The position numbers and the translations under genes are program-made. Shown one piece after another: positions 47,801-62,800 of a DNA stretch of 64,000 nt. Origin of the DNA: Mytilus edulis (lineage: Eukaryota; Mollusca; Bivalvia; Mytilida; Mytilidae). The notes beneath the pieces are model-generated. The model was not told the DNA's origin, ran no database searches, and saw nothing but the letters and a program-made list of their open reading frames with translations. Each line of letters opens with the position of its first letter. Within the stretch, counting starts at the first letter, position 1. The stretch is taken from the NCBI RefSeq assembly GCF_963676685.1, contig NC_092355.1:78397176-78461175 (forward strand), given 5' to 3'.

Positions 47801-50800
47801 CACGATGCGAGAGGAGACGTTATCAAGCTTGCTTTCGTCAAGCGTAAAACTGTCTTCGGGAGAGGAAAAAAGACCATTAATAGAACGATAAACAGATAAT
47901 CGGGGTTTCTACGTAAAGATATCGTAAAATATCAGCCGCTCAACACAATGTGAAACTTTTTAGCTCGTTCGCTACGCTCACTCGACAAAAAGGTTCACAA
48001 TGTGGCTCGCGGCTGATATTTTACGATATCAATGTGTAGAAAACCCGATAATCTATACATGTTTGAGGCACTTTATTCCATGCTTTACCGGCCTTTTACT
48101 AAGTTTAGTCGTCATTTTATAATTCAAGAATTTGTTGTTATGTGATTTCTTTAATAATCAACAAAATGATCAGATGTCTTCTATTTCATTCAAGAGTAAA
48201 CAAAAGAAAGCAAGTTTTTGAATTTCAGTACGTTGATAATTGAATGATTTGTTAATTTTGTATTAGAATGCATAAAAAGGGAGATAAATGTATTGTTTTT
48301 GTCGAGCCTGCGACTTCTGTCGCCGAAAGCTTGACTTAGGGATAGTGATCTGGCAGTGACGGCGGCGTTAGCTCACCTCTTAAAAACTTAATATTTCAGA
48401 AGGTAGAAGACCTGGGTTCTTCATACGTTGTAAAAAGATGCCTTATGTTAGGAAGTTTCCGTTTGTAATTTGTCAATTGTCCTTGACTTTATTTTCATGG
48501 TTCAGTGACTACTTGAAAAAAAAAGTTAAGATTTTAAGTATTCTTAATTTCTCTCTTATTATGACTAATATGATAACTATTATATTTGGTATGTGCGTAC
48601 CTTGCAAGGTCCTCATGCCTGTAAGACAGTTTTCACTTGACCTCGACCTCATTTCTTGGATCAGTGAACAAGGTTAAGTTTTCGTGGTTAAGTCCATATC
48701 TCAGATACTATAAGCAATAATAGGTCTACTATATTTGGTGTATGGAATGATTGTAAGGTGTTCATGTCCAACTGGCAGGTGTCATCTGACCTTGACCTCA
48801 TTTTCATGGTTAAGTGGTTGCCATGGCTAAAAATAGAACATTAGGGTAAAATGCCGTTTTTGGCTTATATCTCTGTAACCAAAGCATTTAGAACAAATCT
48901 GACTGAAAAGAAAATGCTCATAAGGTCAACATCTATCTGCCCTGAAATTTTCAGACACATCAGACAACCTGTTGATGGGTTGCTGCCCCTGAATTGGTAA
49001 TTTTAAGGATAGTTTGTAGTTTTTGTTTATTATTTTGAATTCAATAATGGATAGAGATCTAGATAAGGCCTGGATTTTTCAATTTGTTGGTTTAGGGATC
49101 TGCCGACCCAATTTTGCCGATTTCCAGAATAAAAATAAAATTGACTTTTCATGCTTTTATATTCCCGCTGACCCTAACAAATACATTATCCCTGAAAAAT
49201 AATTAAAATCTTCTTTTTTTATGAAATGAAATGCATTAATCACTAACAAAATTGATAACACTTTCTGTTGTGAAAAAATAAAACTTCCAGTTTACGTTTC
49301 TAAAAATAGACAAATCAATTATAACTGACCTTGAAATGTCGTTTGTGCAAATAATTTTGCGGAACGAAATCTGTGTTTAAAACCTATTACACAATAAGTT
49401 CGTTTCCCTTATTTGTCAACAGTCCGTAAGATGCATCATCACATAGAAATAGACTTGTCCAAATGTGGACAGGTGGAAGGCACCAAGTAAAAGTACTGAA
49501 TATCAAGAAATCATTTAGAATTTTCTTGTTTCATAGATAATAAAAAAAAAATAATGTCCATTTGGATAAAAAACGGAAATTTGTTTTTCTTGTTTGTGAA
49601 ATGACGATTTAATTTCGACTTTGTCCGTGCACACACCCCTTTTTAACGGGAAATTATAAGACAATGTCATGCGATATTTATGACAGCTGAGCAAGAATAT
49701 TTCAGCGAACTATAATTTAAGAAATGATGACAAAATAGCATAACAAACATATTGTTAGAAAGGTGAAATATATATTTATTTTGCATATTTTTCTGTCTTC
49801 TTTTTTTTCCCGAAAGATCGACCCGACTTTTTCATGGGGAAAATCCGTAAACCAACAAATTAAAAAAACGTGGCCTAAACTGTAAAAGCAAAATTGTTCA
49901 GCAAAGTAAGATCTACAAATAAGTCAACATGACCAAAATGGTCAATTGACCCGTTAAGGAGTTATTGCCCTTCATATTCAATATTTAATGATTTTTTTGT
50001 AAATTTTTGTAATCTTTTACAAAAATCTTCTCTGAAACTACTGAGACAAATTAAATTAAACTTGTCCACAACCATCATTAGGGTATCTAGTTAAAATATT
50101 GTGTCAGATGACCCCGACTACCAACCAACATAGCTGACATGGTTAAAAGTAGAACATAAGGGTAAAATGCAAGTTTAGTCTATTATATTTTAACCGTTTA
50201 TAATTAGAGAAAATCTGAAAGGAGCATAATATGTTTAGAATAATTAGCTCTACCAATTGTCCAATTACGTCAAAACTGTTAGATAAATTCTTATAGTAGT
50301 CATTGCCCATAAATGACAATTTTTTTTTTCATTTTTGCCTAATATCATGAAAACTATGACATTAGAGAGAGCACTTTTTGTTTCTGTTATGCCTTATATG
50401 ATTTAAATAAAAAAGATAATTTACACTTTAAATCACAAAAATGATCAGCAAGGCAAGATCTATTAATAAGGAAACTGAACGTCCTAAAAGATCAGTAATA
50501 CAAGATCAACAAAATAGAGATTTTTGTCATGAGTTCTATTCTCGTCTTCTATGTTGGAGAGTGTCCTTTGTTGAATATTCACATTAACCAAGGTGAGCAA
50601 CACAGGCTCTTTAGAGCCTTTAGTTAGGAAATTTTACAGTTTTGGGTTATGTATTATCTTTAATATGTATATCACCAAGGAAAAATGAGGTATTTTTCCT
50701 TGGCAATAATTTTGAATAGTTTTATATAAATAAATCTATATTTTCTTTATTACTTTAAGGTTGAATTAAAGTGTTAGAATATCAACATGTCAAAACTGAG

Positions 50801-53800
50801 TAAGGGCTTATTGCAAATAGTTCACATCTTAAAGAGAATATAATTAGACTGTCTTTCTTAATTCTGGATTACGGATTAAGGTAAACTTGAGGTAAAGCTA
50901 TAAGCACCTTCAAAATATTACAATAAGACTGTAATTAGCTATTTCCTATTTAAGATAAAATACAATAGAAGTGTTATATTTTAGTTACATAATTTTATAC
51001 TTTAACTATTAGCTTGTAATTGATAAAAATTATCTAAGGGACCATATGTTCAACAGTAAGGATTAATATAATTACCCTCCCCTTTTTGGGAGTTATGTAT
51101 TTTGATTGGTCAAGTTACTATAATATACACTAAATGATTATTGAAATTAAGGAGAATGAGTTTAGAAAGGGACTTGGATATATGAACTTTGTGTAATTTA
51201 GAGGATTGTAGAATTTCAGGCTTTGTCACATCATGGTGACTTAGTCGCATATGAGTATACATGTATGACTTGTGTTGTAAATATGAATGCTTATCTATTT
51301 GAGAATAATTAATATACAATCATCGGATTTAGTTTTTATTGACTTCTTGTGCGTTATATAAAGAAAACCAGACAATGCGTTACCTATGCTCTACCATCAC
51401 TATTCAGAGTTAGTTCCCCTACAAATTAATATGATCAGAACTGGGTCACAGAAGGTCAGCTAGTTCCCCCTCTTATTGACATGCGATCCAGTCCGGTCAT
51501 ATTATTATAGAAAGAGAGAAAGTGTAAATGACAAAATTGTTCAGCAAAGTAAGATCTACAAATAAGTCAAATGCTTGAAACTGAAATTACAGCCATGTGA
51601 GCGATATCAGGCTCCCAGGAGCCTCTTGTTTTTATATTTTTGCCTATTATCTTGAAAACTATAATAGGTAGACAGAAATTTTAAAATGCAAAAATGATCA
51701 GCGGGACAAGTTCTACAAATAAGTTTTACGAAGGTCGAAATCGTCAGTCCACTCCTTATTAGAGTTATTGCCCTTTGATGATGATTTTTACCCTATTTTT
51801 ATAGTTTTTGCCTTTTATCTTTAGAAATTATAGATATTAAACGAGCAAAAATGATCAGCAAGACAAGATCTACAGTTAAGACCATATTAAGGAAATTGTC
51901 CGACGACTCCTAATTGGAAATGCTGCCCTTTAATGACGATTTTCACCATTTTTTTGTGATTTGTCTTACGATATAAAATATGAAATATAAATAGACACTT
52001 AAAATCACAATAATGATCAGCAAGTCAAGATCTACTAACAAGTCATGTAGTTAGTAGACTGTCACTCTTTATATGAGTGATTACCTCATACAGGTGTCAA
52101 ACTCTAAAACTGAAAATGCAGGTCATGACATGCATTGAAGAAGAAAATGTCAGGGTCATAACATGTACAAACTTTTTCGGTCCAATTTTAGTATTGAGAG
52201 GTTTTTATACGACCGCAAATTTTGAAAAAAAATTCGTCGTATATTGCTATCACGTTGGCGTCGTCGTCTGCTTCGTCGTCGTCGTTGTCGTTGTCGTCGT
52301 CCGAATACTTTTAGTTTTCGCACTATAACTTTAGTAAAATTGAATAGAAATCTATGAAATTTTTACACAAGGTTTATGACCATAAAAGGAAGGTTGGTAT
52401 TGATTTTGGGAGTTTTGGTTTCAACAGTTTAGGAATTAGGGGCCAAAAAAGGGCCCAAATAAGCATTATTCTTGGTTTTCGCACAATAACTTTAGTTTAA
52501 ATTAATAGAAATCTATGAAATTTAAATATAATGTTTATGACGACAAAAGGAAGATTGGTATTGATTTTGGGAGTTTAGGTCCCAACAGTTTAGGAATTAG
52601 GGGCCAAAAAGGGACCAAAATAAGCATTTCTCTTGGTTTTCGCACCATAACGTTAGTATAAATTAATAGAAATCTATGAAATTTAAACACAAGGTTAATG
52701 ACCATAAAAGGAAGGTTGGTATTGATTTTCAGAGTCCAAAGGGTCCAAAATTAAACTTAGTTTGAATTTGACAAAAAATGAATCGGTTGGGTTCTTTGAT
52801 ATGTTGAATCTAAAAATGTTCTTAGATTCTTGATTTTAGACCCAGTTTTCAAGTTGGTCCAAATCTGGGTCCAAAATTAAACTTTTTTGATTTCATCAAA
52901 AATTAAATAAATGGGGTTCTTTGATATGCCAAATCTAACTGTGTAAGTAGATTCTTCATTTTTGGTCCTGTTTTCAAATTGGCCTACATTAAGGTCCAAA
53001 GGGTCCAAAATTAAATTAAGTTTGATTTTAACAAAAATTTAATTCTTGGGCCTCTTTGATATGCTGAATCTAAACATGTACTTCGATTTTTGATTTTGGG
53101 CCCAGTTTTCAACTTTGTCCAAATCAGGATCTAAAATTATTATAGTAAGTATTGTGCAACAGCAAGTCTTTTCAATTGCACAGTATTGTGCAATGGCAAG
53201 AAATATCTAATTTCACAATATTGTGAAATAGCAAATTTTTTTTAATTAAAGTTATCTTTCTTTGTCCAAAATAGTAAGCAAGAAAAATCTTATTGCAAGA
53301 ATTTTTTTTTAATTGGAGTTATCTTTCTTTGTCCAGAATCAACTTAAATCTTTGTTATATACAATATACAATGTATATTCACTTTTTACTACCAACTGAT
53401 AAATTTAATTAATCTTTACCAATACCATTCAGTGATAACAAGGTGTTTTTTTACATCTTAATATTTTATGATGTATTTAAATGAGTAGTTATTGTTGCAA
53501 ACTCCATTAGAATATTTTAATTGATATTTGTTTTGCAATAAGGGAAAGGGGGATGTGATTAAAAAATTGGGTTCAATTTTTCTCATTTGAAATTTCATAA
53601 ATAAAAAGAAAATTTCTTCAAACATTTTTTGAGAGGATTAATATTGAACAGCATAGTGAATTGCTCTAAGAGAAAACAAAAATTTTAAGTTCATTAGAAC
53701 ACATTAATTCTGTGTCAGAAACCTATGCTGTGTCAACTATTTAATCACAATCCAAATTTAGAGCTGAATCCAGCTTGAATGTTGTGTCCATACTTGCCCC

Positions 53801-56800
53801 AAACGTTCAGGGTTCAACCTCTGGGGTCGTATAAAGCTACGCCCTGCGAAGCATCTGGTTTTATATATTTAATAACATACATGTACCACTGAGTTTCCTA
53901 AAAATAATCACTTTTGTATTTGTTATAAAGTATATAAATATTTATCATTAATTACATATCTTTCAAAATCAATGCCCTTTTATTGTTTTATTCACACTAG
54001 TTTACTTCTTCTTATTATTATGATGAATGTCATAAACCCCAGCTATACATGTAATTAGAAATCAATATTATAGCTAATGTGCTCCTATACACAGGAGGAA
54101 GATAAATGAAAGAAGTTATTGTGTTTCCTTTCAGTGTAATATCTAGAGCATATGGATTTGATTTAAAGCTTTTACATTTAAGTGATAACAAAATTATTCT
54201 CTCCACCAGAAATGTATGAAAAGGTTGAAGTTGTTTTAAAATGATTTCTACTCGATATTTGATATTTTCTAAAGACAAATCTTTTAATCAGGACACAGAA
54301 TTGTATGTCTAGCTTGACTGGCTTGAACTTTCTGTGTTAAAATTAACAAACAATCCTTGAATTGTTACTTTTCAATCAAATGTAATGTTTTGATAGCTGC
54401 TACAGTAAATAAAGCAAATTCTAATTTCAATTGTTTACCCTTTCAAAGGAAAAATGCCGTGAAAATCGAAAGTATATATATATTTGACTTCTTAATACCG
54501 GAAACAAAACTGGTCAGAAATACGGGTGAAAACGGGTCATTTTCTGAAATCCCGGGTTATTGTAGCCACCCAGCAGGTATTTAAAAAAAAAAAACGGGTA
54601 AGGGGTGAATTCTCGGGTTGATTGCCCTTAAATGATTTTTTTTTCCCTTTTGTGTTTTGAACAAAAACTAAAGAAGATAGAGAAAAACTAAACAGACAAA
54701 ATGATCAGCAATACAAGTCATGAATTCTATTTTTGTCTACAATATTGGAGGGAGTCCTTTGTTGAATATGCATTAAGACAAAGGTGAGTGACACAGGCTC
54801 TTTAGCTCCTCTAGTTTTTGTCGAGCCTGCGACTTTTGTCACAGAAAGCTTGACATAGGGATAGTGATATGGCGGCGGTGGCTACGACGGCGGCATTAGC
54901 TAATTACTTCTTAAAAGCTTTGTATTTTAGAAGGTGGAAGTTTCCGTGACGTCTGTCACATGTCCATTGTCCATGACCTCATTCTCATGGTTCAGTGACT
55001 ACTTGAAAAAATAGTTAAAATTTTTTGTAATGTTAATTTCTCTCTTATAAGGAGTAATAGGATAACTATATTTGGTATGTGCGTACCTTGAAAGGTCTTC
55101 ATGCCAGCCCGTCAGATAGTTTTCACTTGACCTCGACTTCATTTCATCGATCAGTGAACACGGTTAAGTTTTGGTGGTCAAGTCCATATCTCAGATACTA
55201 GAAGCAATAGGTCTAGCATATTTGGTGTATTGAAGGACTGTAAGGTGTACATGTCCAAGTGACAGTTGTCATCTGACCTTGACCTCATTTTCATGGTTCA
55301 GTGGTTATAGTTAAGTTTTTGTGTTTTGGTCTGTTTTTCTTATACTGTATGCAATAGGTCTACTATATTTAATGTATGGAATGATTGTAATGTGTACATG
55401 TCTAGCTGGCAGGTGTCATCTTACCTTGACCTCATTTTCATGGTTCAGTGGTCAATGTTACATTTTTGAGTCTTGGTCTTATTTTCTCAAACTATATGCA
55501 ATAGGTCAACTATATTTGGTGTATGGAAATATTTTATGATAAACATGTCAGTCTGGCCGGTTTTAATTGACCTTCTCCTCATTTTCACAGTTCATAGCTC
55601 AGTGTTAAGTTTTTGTGTTTTGGTCTGTTTTCTATTACTGTAAGCAATATTTCAACTATAATATTTGTGTGGAAGGATTGCAAGCTTTACATGTCTGCCT
55701 GGCATGGTTCATCTGACCACATTTTCATGGTTCATTAGTCAATGTTTAGTTTTCTTGGTTAAAAGTGTATCTTAGAAACTATAAGCAATAGGTCAACTAT
55801 ATTTAGTGTATTGAATGATTGTAATGTGTACATGGATTTCTTGTTTGATTTATATGACCTTGACCTCATTTTCTTGGATCATGTTAAGTTTATGTGAGGC
55901 CAACCTTACAAATATGTTTGTTTGCAGTTTTCCGACTGTACCTTCAGACTAGAGGGTGGGTAGGTAGAAAAATAATATATTTTATCAGCCAAAAAGTTTA
56001 AACAAGCAGTTACACAAACCAAGTTTCTTAAGAAAAAAAAACCCAAGAAACACTGAAAACTAACATGAAATGAATAGGCATTGTCCTTTTTAAATACTGA
56101 AACACTTATAAACAAGGAATGACTAGAACTGTTTTAAAGAAATATATTCACTGACATATATGCTTGTTGACTAGAATGTTTAAAAAATAAAAAAAATTGG
56201 CAGCATAGCTTCTTCTTCTTCTTCTTCTTCTTCTTCTTCTTCTTCTTCTTCTTCTTCTTCTTCTTCTTCTTCTTCTTCTTCTTCTTCTTCTTCTTCTTCT
56301 TCTTCTTCTTCTTCTTCTTCTTCTTCTTCTTCTTCTTCTTCTTCTTCTTCTTCAATGATATCACCAAAGACATCATTTTATGTGCCTGAATCTGTATAAA
56401 CAGTTTACTATTCCACATATTTACAACTATCAACATAATATCAATGATTAGTAAAGAAGGCGAGACATTTCAACATGTGCACTCTTGTTTTTATCTTGTT
56501 TGAAGATATTGATTTGATATTTGGTATATACCAGGACAAGTTACAGATCAAGTTCAGATTGTGTTCTGAACGGATGAGTTTGTGCAGAGTTTTGGTCCTT
56601 GGACTTCACACAGATAATCAATTTTTCTAATTTTTTTTTGGTTATGCTTGAAGATATTGATTTGATATTTGTGGTGGTTCTCTCAGGTAGTGTTTGTAAG
56701 GTGTGTTTGAATCTAGTCTTGATTGACCTGCCGAATGTTGTGGTTCTCTCAGGGCACTCAGTCTCCCTGCACCAATGAAAACTGACTGCCACAATAAAGT

Positions 56801-59800
56801 CAGTAGTGCTGATAGTAGTGTTTGTAAGGTGTGTTTGAATCTAGTCTTGATTGACCTGCCGAATGTTGTGGTTCTCTCAGGGCACTCAGTCTCCCTGCAC
56901 CAATGAAAACTGACTGCCACAATAAAGTCAGTATTACTGATAGTAATGTTTGTAAGGTGTGTTTGATTCCAGTCTTGATTGACCTCCTGTATGTCATGGT
57001 TCTCTCAGGGCACTCAGTCTCCCTGCACCAATGAAAACTGACTGCCACAATAAAGTCAGTAGAGCTGATAGTGATGTTTGTACGGTGTGTTTGACTCCAG
57101 TCTTGATTGACCTGCCAAATGTTGTGGTTCTCTCGGGGCACTCAGTCTCCCTGCACCAATGAAAACTGACTGCCACAATAAAGCCAATAAAGTAGTGTTA
57201 ATCACTAACAATCAATCAATCATTCATAAGTAATCAATCAATTTAAGTGTTGGCAAGGCGAGAGATACAAGTTCGTTTGAGCCTCTTGTTTATTTATCGT
57301 TAACACTTCTTATTGTTAAAACTATAAAACTTGATTCAGCCAAAATGATCAGCAAGACAGGTTTTGGACTACCATGACTACAGTTTCCATTAAACATAAA
57401 TATTCTTGTTGCATTGTATAATTTTTGGGGGACAACAATACCTGTTAGGGGATTTAACAAATGCAAAAATATCCAGTATACTTTAAACTATATCTTTCTA
57501 TTATTCTGGGCCACACATTTTCCAGAAAAAAATGAAAATTTGTTCACTATATTTTATATTATGTGAAATATTTGTATTATACAATATTTTTGGAGGTTTT
57601 GATATTCCAGCAAACTTAATAGTTCTACAAGTGATATGAGTAAAGATATATTTACAGTGCATATTCATTATTTTTCAGTCTGTTATGTCAGAAAAATCTT
57701 CAGGTGTGACTGGTGGACAAGGGAGAGAAGGTAATTTTCATTTAATATTTTTTTGTAATAAATATTTGGTATTTTAAAAGTGTTTGGTGTATATGTCTGT
57801 CTGGCAGAGTTCATGTCTGAAACTTTTGTGGCCAACTACGTATACATACTGTAATCCGAAATTATTGCATGCATTTATTATTGCGATTTTTTTGTACGAC
57901 CGCAAATTTATGGTGTTGTCTGCGTCTGCATCTGAAGACATTTTGGTTTGCAGACAATAACTTGATTACAAGTTTATGGATCTCTTTGAAATTTTAGCAC
58001 AACGTTCAATATCACTAAAGGACGGTTGGGATTGTTTTGTGGGGCTTTTGTCCAGCGGTTTTTTAATTAGGGACCCAAAACAGTCAGTTTTACTAGTTCA
58101 TTGAAAATAAATTGGTTTGCAGAAAATAACTTTAGTGTATATGTATGGATGTCTTAGAATTTTTAGCACATGGTTCAATACCACAATAGGAGGGTTGAGA
58201 TTGATTTTGGGGGTTATTGTCATAGTTTTGTAATTAGGGGCCAGAAAGGGGCCAAAACAATTATTTGTCTGGTTTTAACACGATAACTTGAGTACAAGAG
58301 ATATTTCTTTGGATCAAAAGGTTCCACACCACAAAAGGAAAGTTAGAATTAATGTTGGGGGTTATTGTCATGATGATTAAAAATTAGGTGCCAAAAAGGG
58401 TCTAACAAAAAACATTTTTTTGACAGGTTCACAGACAATAATTTGAGTATAAGTGTATGGATCTCTATTAAATGTGAGCACAAGGTTCCATACCACAAAA
58501 GAAGGTTGTGATTTATTTTGGGGGTTCTTGTAGTAGCTGTTTAGGAATAGGGGGCCAAAAACAAGCATTTTTTATGTTTCAGGACAATAATATGTGTATA
58601 AGAGTATAGATTTCTTTGAAATTTTACCACAAGATTCCATACTTCAAATTATAAGTTTAGAATGAATTTTGAGTGTCATGGCCCATACCGTTTAATAATT
58701 AAGGGTCGAAAAGGGGCAGAAGACAATTATTTTTCTGGGTTGCAGGCAATAACTTGAATATAAGTGTATGGATCTGTATTCAATTTTAGCACTAGGTTCC
58801 ATACCACAATAGGAATGTTGGGATTTATTTCAGGGTTATTATAGTAGCTGTTAAGGAATTAGTGACCAGAAAGAGCCTTACAAAAACAATTATTTGTCTG
58901 GTTCACAGACAATAACTTGAGTATGACTGTATATATCTGTATAAAATTTAAGCACAGGGTTCCATTTTACAGAATAAAATTTTCACACAAGGTTCCATAC
59001 TTCAAAAGGAATGTTGACAGTGATTTAAAGGGTCATGGTCCAAACCGTTTAATAATAAGGGGCTGAAAACCCAAGGACAATAACTTGAGTATAAGCCTAT
59101 TGATTGCTATTTAGTCGTGTCACAAGATGTTATACCATATATTAAAGTTTGGGATTGATTTTTATATGTGTTATAACCTTATTGGTTTAGTTAAAAGAGG
59201 TCCAAACCAATACTTTGTATAAATTGCTATTTTTTTTAGTAATTTCAATGGTGTTTAATTCGATAACATAGTCTTCATTTATTTGGGTCTTTAATATGCT
59301 GTATCTAATTTAGGAATTTAATATTTGGATTTAAGGGTCTGTTTTTGAAATGATTCACATTAAGGTCAAAGAGTCCAAAATTAAAGTTTGTTTGATTTCT
59401 TTTGAAAATGAATTATCGATGTTCCTTCATGTGCTGAACCTAATTGTGTACTAAGATTTTTTGAATTTTGAGGCCAGTTTTCAAATTGATCCACATTAAG
59501 ATCCAAAGAGTCCAAAATACAACTTTTTTTAATTATAAAAAAAAATAGTTCTTGAGGTTCTTTGATATGCTGTATATAAAGGTGTATTAAGATTTTTTTT
59601 ATTTAGGGCCTGGCCGGCCCACAATAAGGTCAAAAGGGTTCAAAATTAAACTTTGTTTGATTTAAAAAAAAATTTAGTTAGACTTCTCTGATATGCTGAA
59701 TGTAAGCGTGTATTTAGATATTTGATTTTGATCACAGTATGCAACATGGTCCAAAATTGAACATTGTTTGATTTCATTAGAAATTTAAATGTTTGTGTTA

Positions 59801-62800
59801 TTTGTTATTGTCAATACAACAGTGTTTTAGATTTTTTTATTTTGTGCTTGGTTTTCAAAGTTTGTCTTAATTTTGGTCCAAATTAGGACTGTTTGATTTC
59901 TACCAAAAAAAATCCTTGGTGTTCTTTAATATGTGTAATCAGAATCTAACAGTGTTTTAAATTTTTTTACGTTCGTACAATGCTGTGATGTCGTCTGCGT
60001 CGTTTTTCAAAGACACATTTGGGTCCGGACAAGAACTTTAGTTTATGTAAATGGATCTCTATGAAATTTTGCAAGAAGGTTTAATACCACAAAAAGAAGG
60101 TTGGGATTGATTTTGGGAGTTATGGTACCAAATGTTTAGGAATTACGGGCCCAAAAGCGCCAAAAAACAAGCATTTTTGTAGTGTCAGGACACTAACTCG
60201 TTTTTAAGTGCATCGATTTCTCTGAAATTGTACCACAAGGTTCTATATCACAAAGGGAAGGTTGGGATAGAGTTTTAGGGTAATTGCCCCAAACATGCAG
60301 GAATTAGGGGCAAAAACAAACCTTTTTCTAGTTTCCAGACAATTACTTGTGTGTTTATGTATATGGCTTTCTCTAAAATTGTACTACATGGTTCCATACC
60401 ACAAAGGGAAGACTGGGATTGAGTTAGGGGGTAATTAATCCGAGGGGAGGTCAAAAAGATTAGGGGGGTTATTTTTTTGTGGCGTTCAATATTTCTTTTC
60501 TTCAAAATTTTTGTAATTTCATTTTTTTAAAGTTTTAACACGAATTCTTTAATTGCAAAGTATTGCGCAATATACTTTTTAGATCTTCGACCACATTTAT
60601 TTTGTGTCAGAAACCTATACTATGTAAAATATTTGATCACAATCAAAATTCAGACAGTATCAAGCTTGAATATTGTGTCCAAACCTGCCCCAACTGTTCA
60701 GGGTTCAACTTCTGCGGTTGTATCAGGCTGCGCTCAGTGAAGCATTTTATTGATTTTGGGCTTGTTTTTGAAACTATACCCCATAAAGGTCAAAAGTATC
60801 CAAAATAAAACATGGACCATAATTGTTAAATGTCCATTTTTGAAATTATCTGAGAACTTTTACCACATTCATTCTGTGTCAGAAACTTAATAATAATTCT
60901 TTTATTACATATTTTCCCTCAGAATCTAAATACAGAGATGTTATTGGGCATTTAACATGTTTAACAGAAATTTTAATTTGGGTCATAGTTAAAAAATGAT
61001 AAAACATCATATCTAATTTTAGAGAACTATATTTGTGGTATACCGGTAAATCACTGATTCGTGGAAAATAAATTAATTCACATACAAAAGCTTAAGTATA
61101 GTTGTATGAATGTCTAAGAAATTTAAGTTAAACAAGCTCTACATATAGATTTATTGTAAAATAATTTTAAATTGAGTCATAGTTTAAAATAGATTTGCTT
61201 TTTCAGATATATTAATTATGGTCATAATTGTGCATGCATTGACTTTTAATTGTCTTCTATTTAAAGATTGTTTTAACATGTTTGATTATTTTCTTATGTT
61301 TGAAAATTCCTTTGGAAACTAAAATGGACCTTTGTCCATCTGCTGAAGCGAAGTTTTTAAATACAATTGTGCAATATATTGTGCTATGTTACATTTGAAT
61401 ACAAAAAAATGTTATTTTAAGAAAAATAATAAATTTGTGTTAAAGGATATATTTCATTACAATACAATGTGTCACTGATGAGTCTTTTGTAGACAAACGC
61501 GCGTCTGGCGTAAATACAAAATTTCGTCCTGGTATCTATGATGAGTTTATTTATCTGTATAGTAAAATAGTTGATTGCAGTATAAGATCTTTTTTAATGC
61601 CAAATTAGAGTTTTTACCCCCAATTTCACGGTCCACTGAACATAGAAAAATGATAGTGCGAGTGGGGCATCCGTGTACTATGGACACATTCTTGTTTTGT
61701 ATTTTGAAAAGCCAAATTAGAGTCTTTACCCCCAATTTCACGGTCCACTGAACATAGAAAAATGATAGTGCGAATGGGGCATCCGTGTACTATGGACACA
61801 TTCTTGTTTTGTATTTTGAAAAAAAGGAAAAGCGTAGTTATCAAATTGCCATACTTTTGCAATATATTTGTATTCTGTGATCATTTAAAAACCTTTAATC
61901 ATTGTTAATCATGGTAATAGCAAAGAAAACATTTCTGTCTTGCAATAAAATGAGATGCTTTGTATGCTGTGGTATTATCTTTGCATTATATGTGAAAAGT
62001 CAAGGACCTAGATACCTCATATCTTTTTTGTGCTGTTTCCTAGAAGGGGTGTCAACAATGTATTAGTTTGTGATAATTAGGTCAGCTTAAGGGGAACCAC
62101 TAAAAAAAACATAAATACCCTGCCACATGTTTGTGCTTGTCCCAGGTCTGGAACTTCTGGACTTATTTTTTATTTTTTTTATTTTGGTACATCTATATTT
62201 TTCAGAGGCTAAAGTGACATCCAGTTTCTCTGAACTATTACACATTTTTGTTTAGGGGCAAGACGAAGCTCGCCTCCGGGTGCAAGATTTTCCAACTTTG
62301 TTGAAGACAACTTGGTGGCCTTATGCTGTTTTTCTGCTCTTGTGTCGGGTTGTTGTCTCTTTAACACATTATCCATGTCCATTCTCAATTTTACTTGTCC
62401 CAATCTTTATCGTATAAACCAAGCAATAGTATAATAGTCAATTGACCAAGATTGAAAGGGGTGGTACAAAATACTCATCATTCAAATGAGATGTGTCACT
62501 GCTTAAACCACGCTATATCAAAAAAAAATGCAGGCCATATGGAATTGGGGAATATTGTGCGCCCTTTTTTGCTTTTGATTTTACTGAGTCTGATTTGTAA
62601 TCTTCAATATTCTGTTTTATTCTTTCACTAGTTTCGAAATGAATATGAAGGACAAATCTTGTGCTAATTGTATAGCTGTTTATTTTGCTAATATTGTTAT
62701 GCCCGCATCGCAGCGGAGGTTGCATTAAGTGTTACCAATGTCCATCTTTACGTCCATCCATACGTCCATACATCCAAAAAAAAATTTCCGTTAAGTTTGC

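Noticed and set aside
47654-47899. 81-codon plus frame upstream of the palindrome
   Set aside because: It has no motif I recognise and lies within a repeat with a duplicated GTTATCAGCGACGTCAC segment and a fold-back.
56134-56436. 100-codon frame with a long poly-lysine run
   Set aside because: It is a direct translation of the TTC microsatellite.
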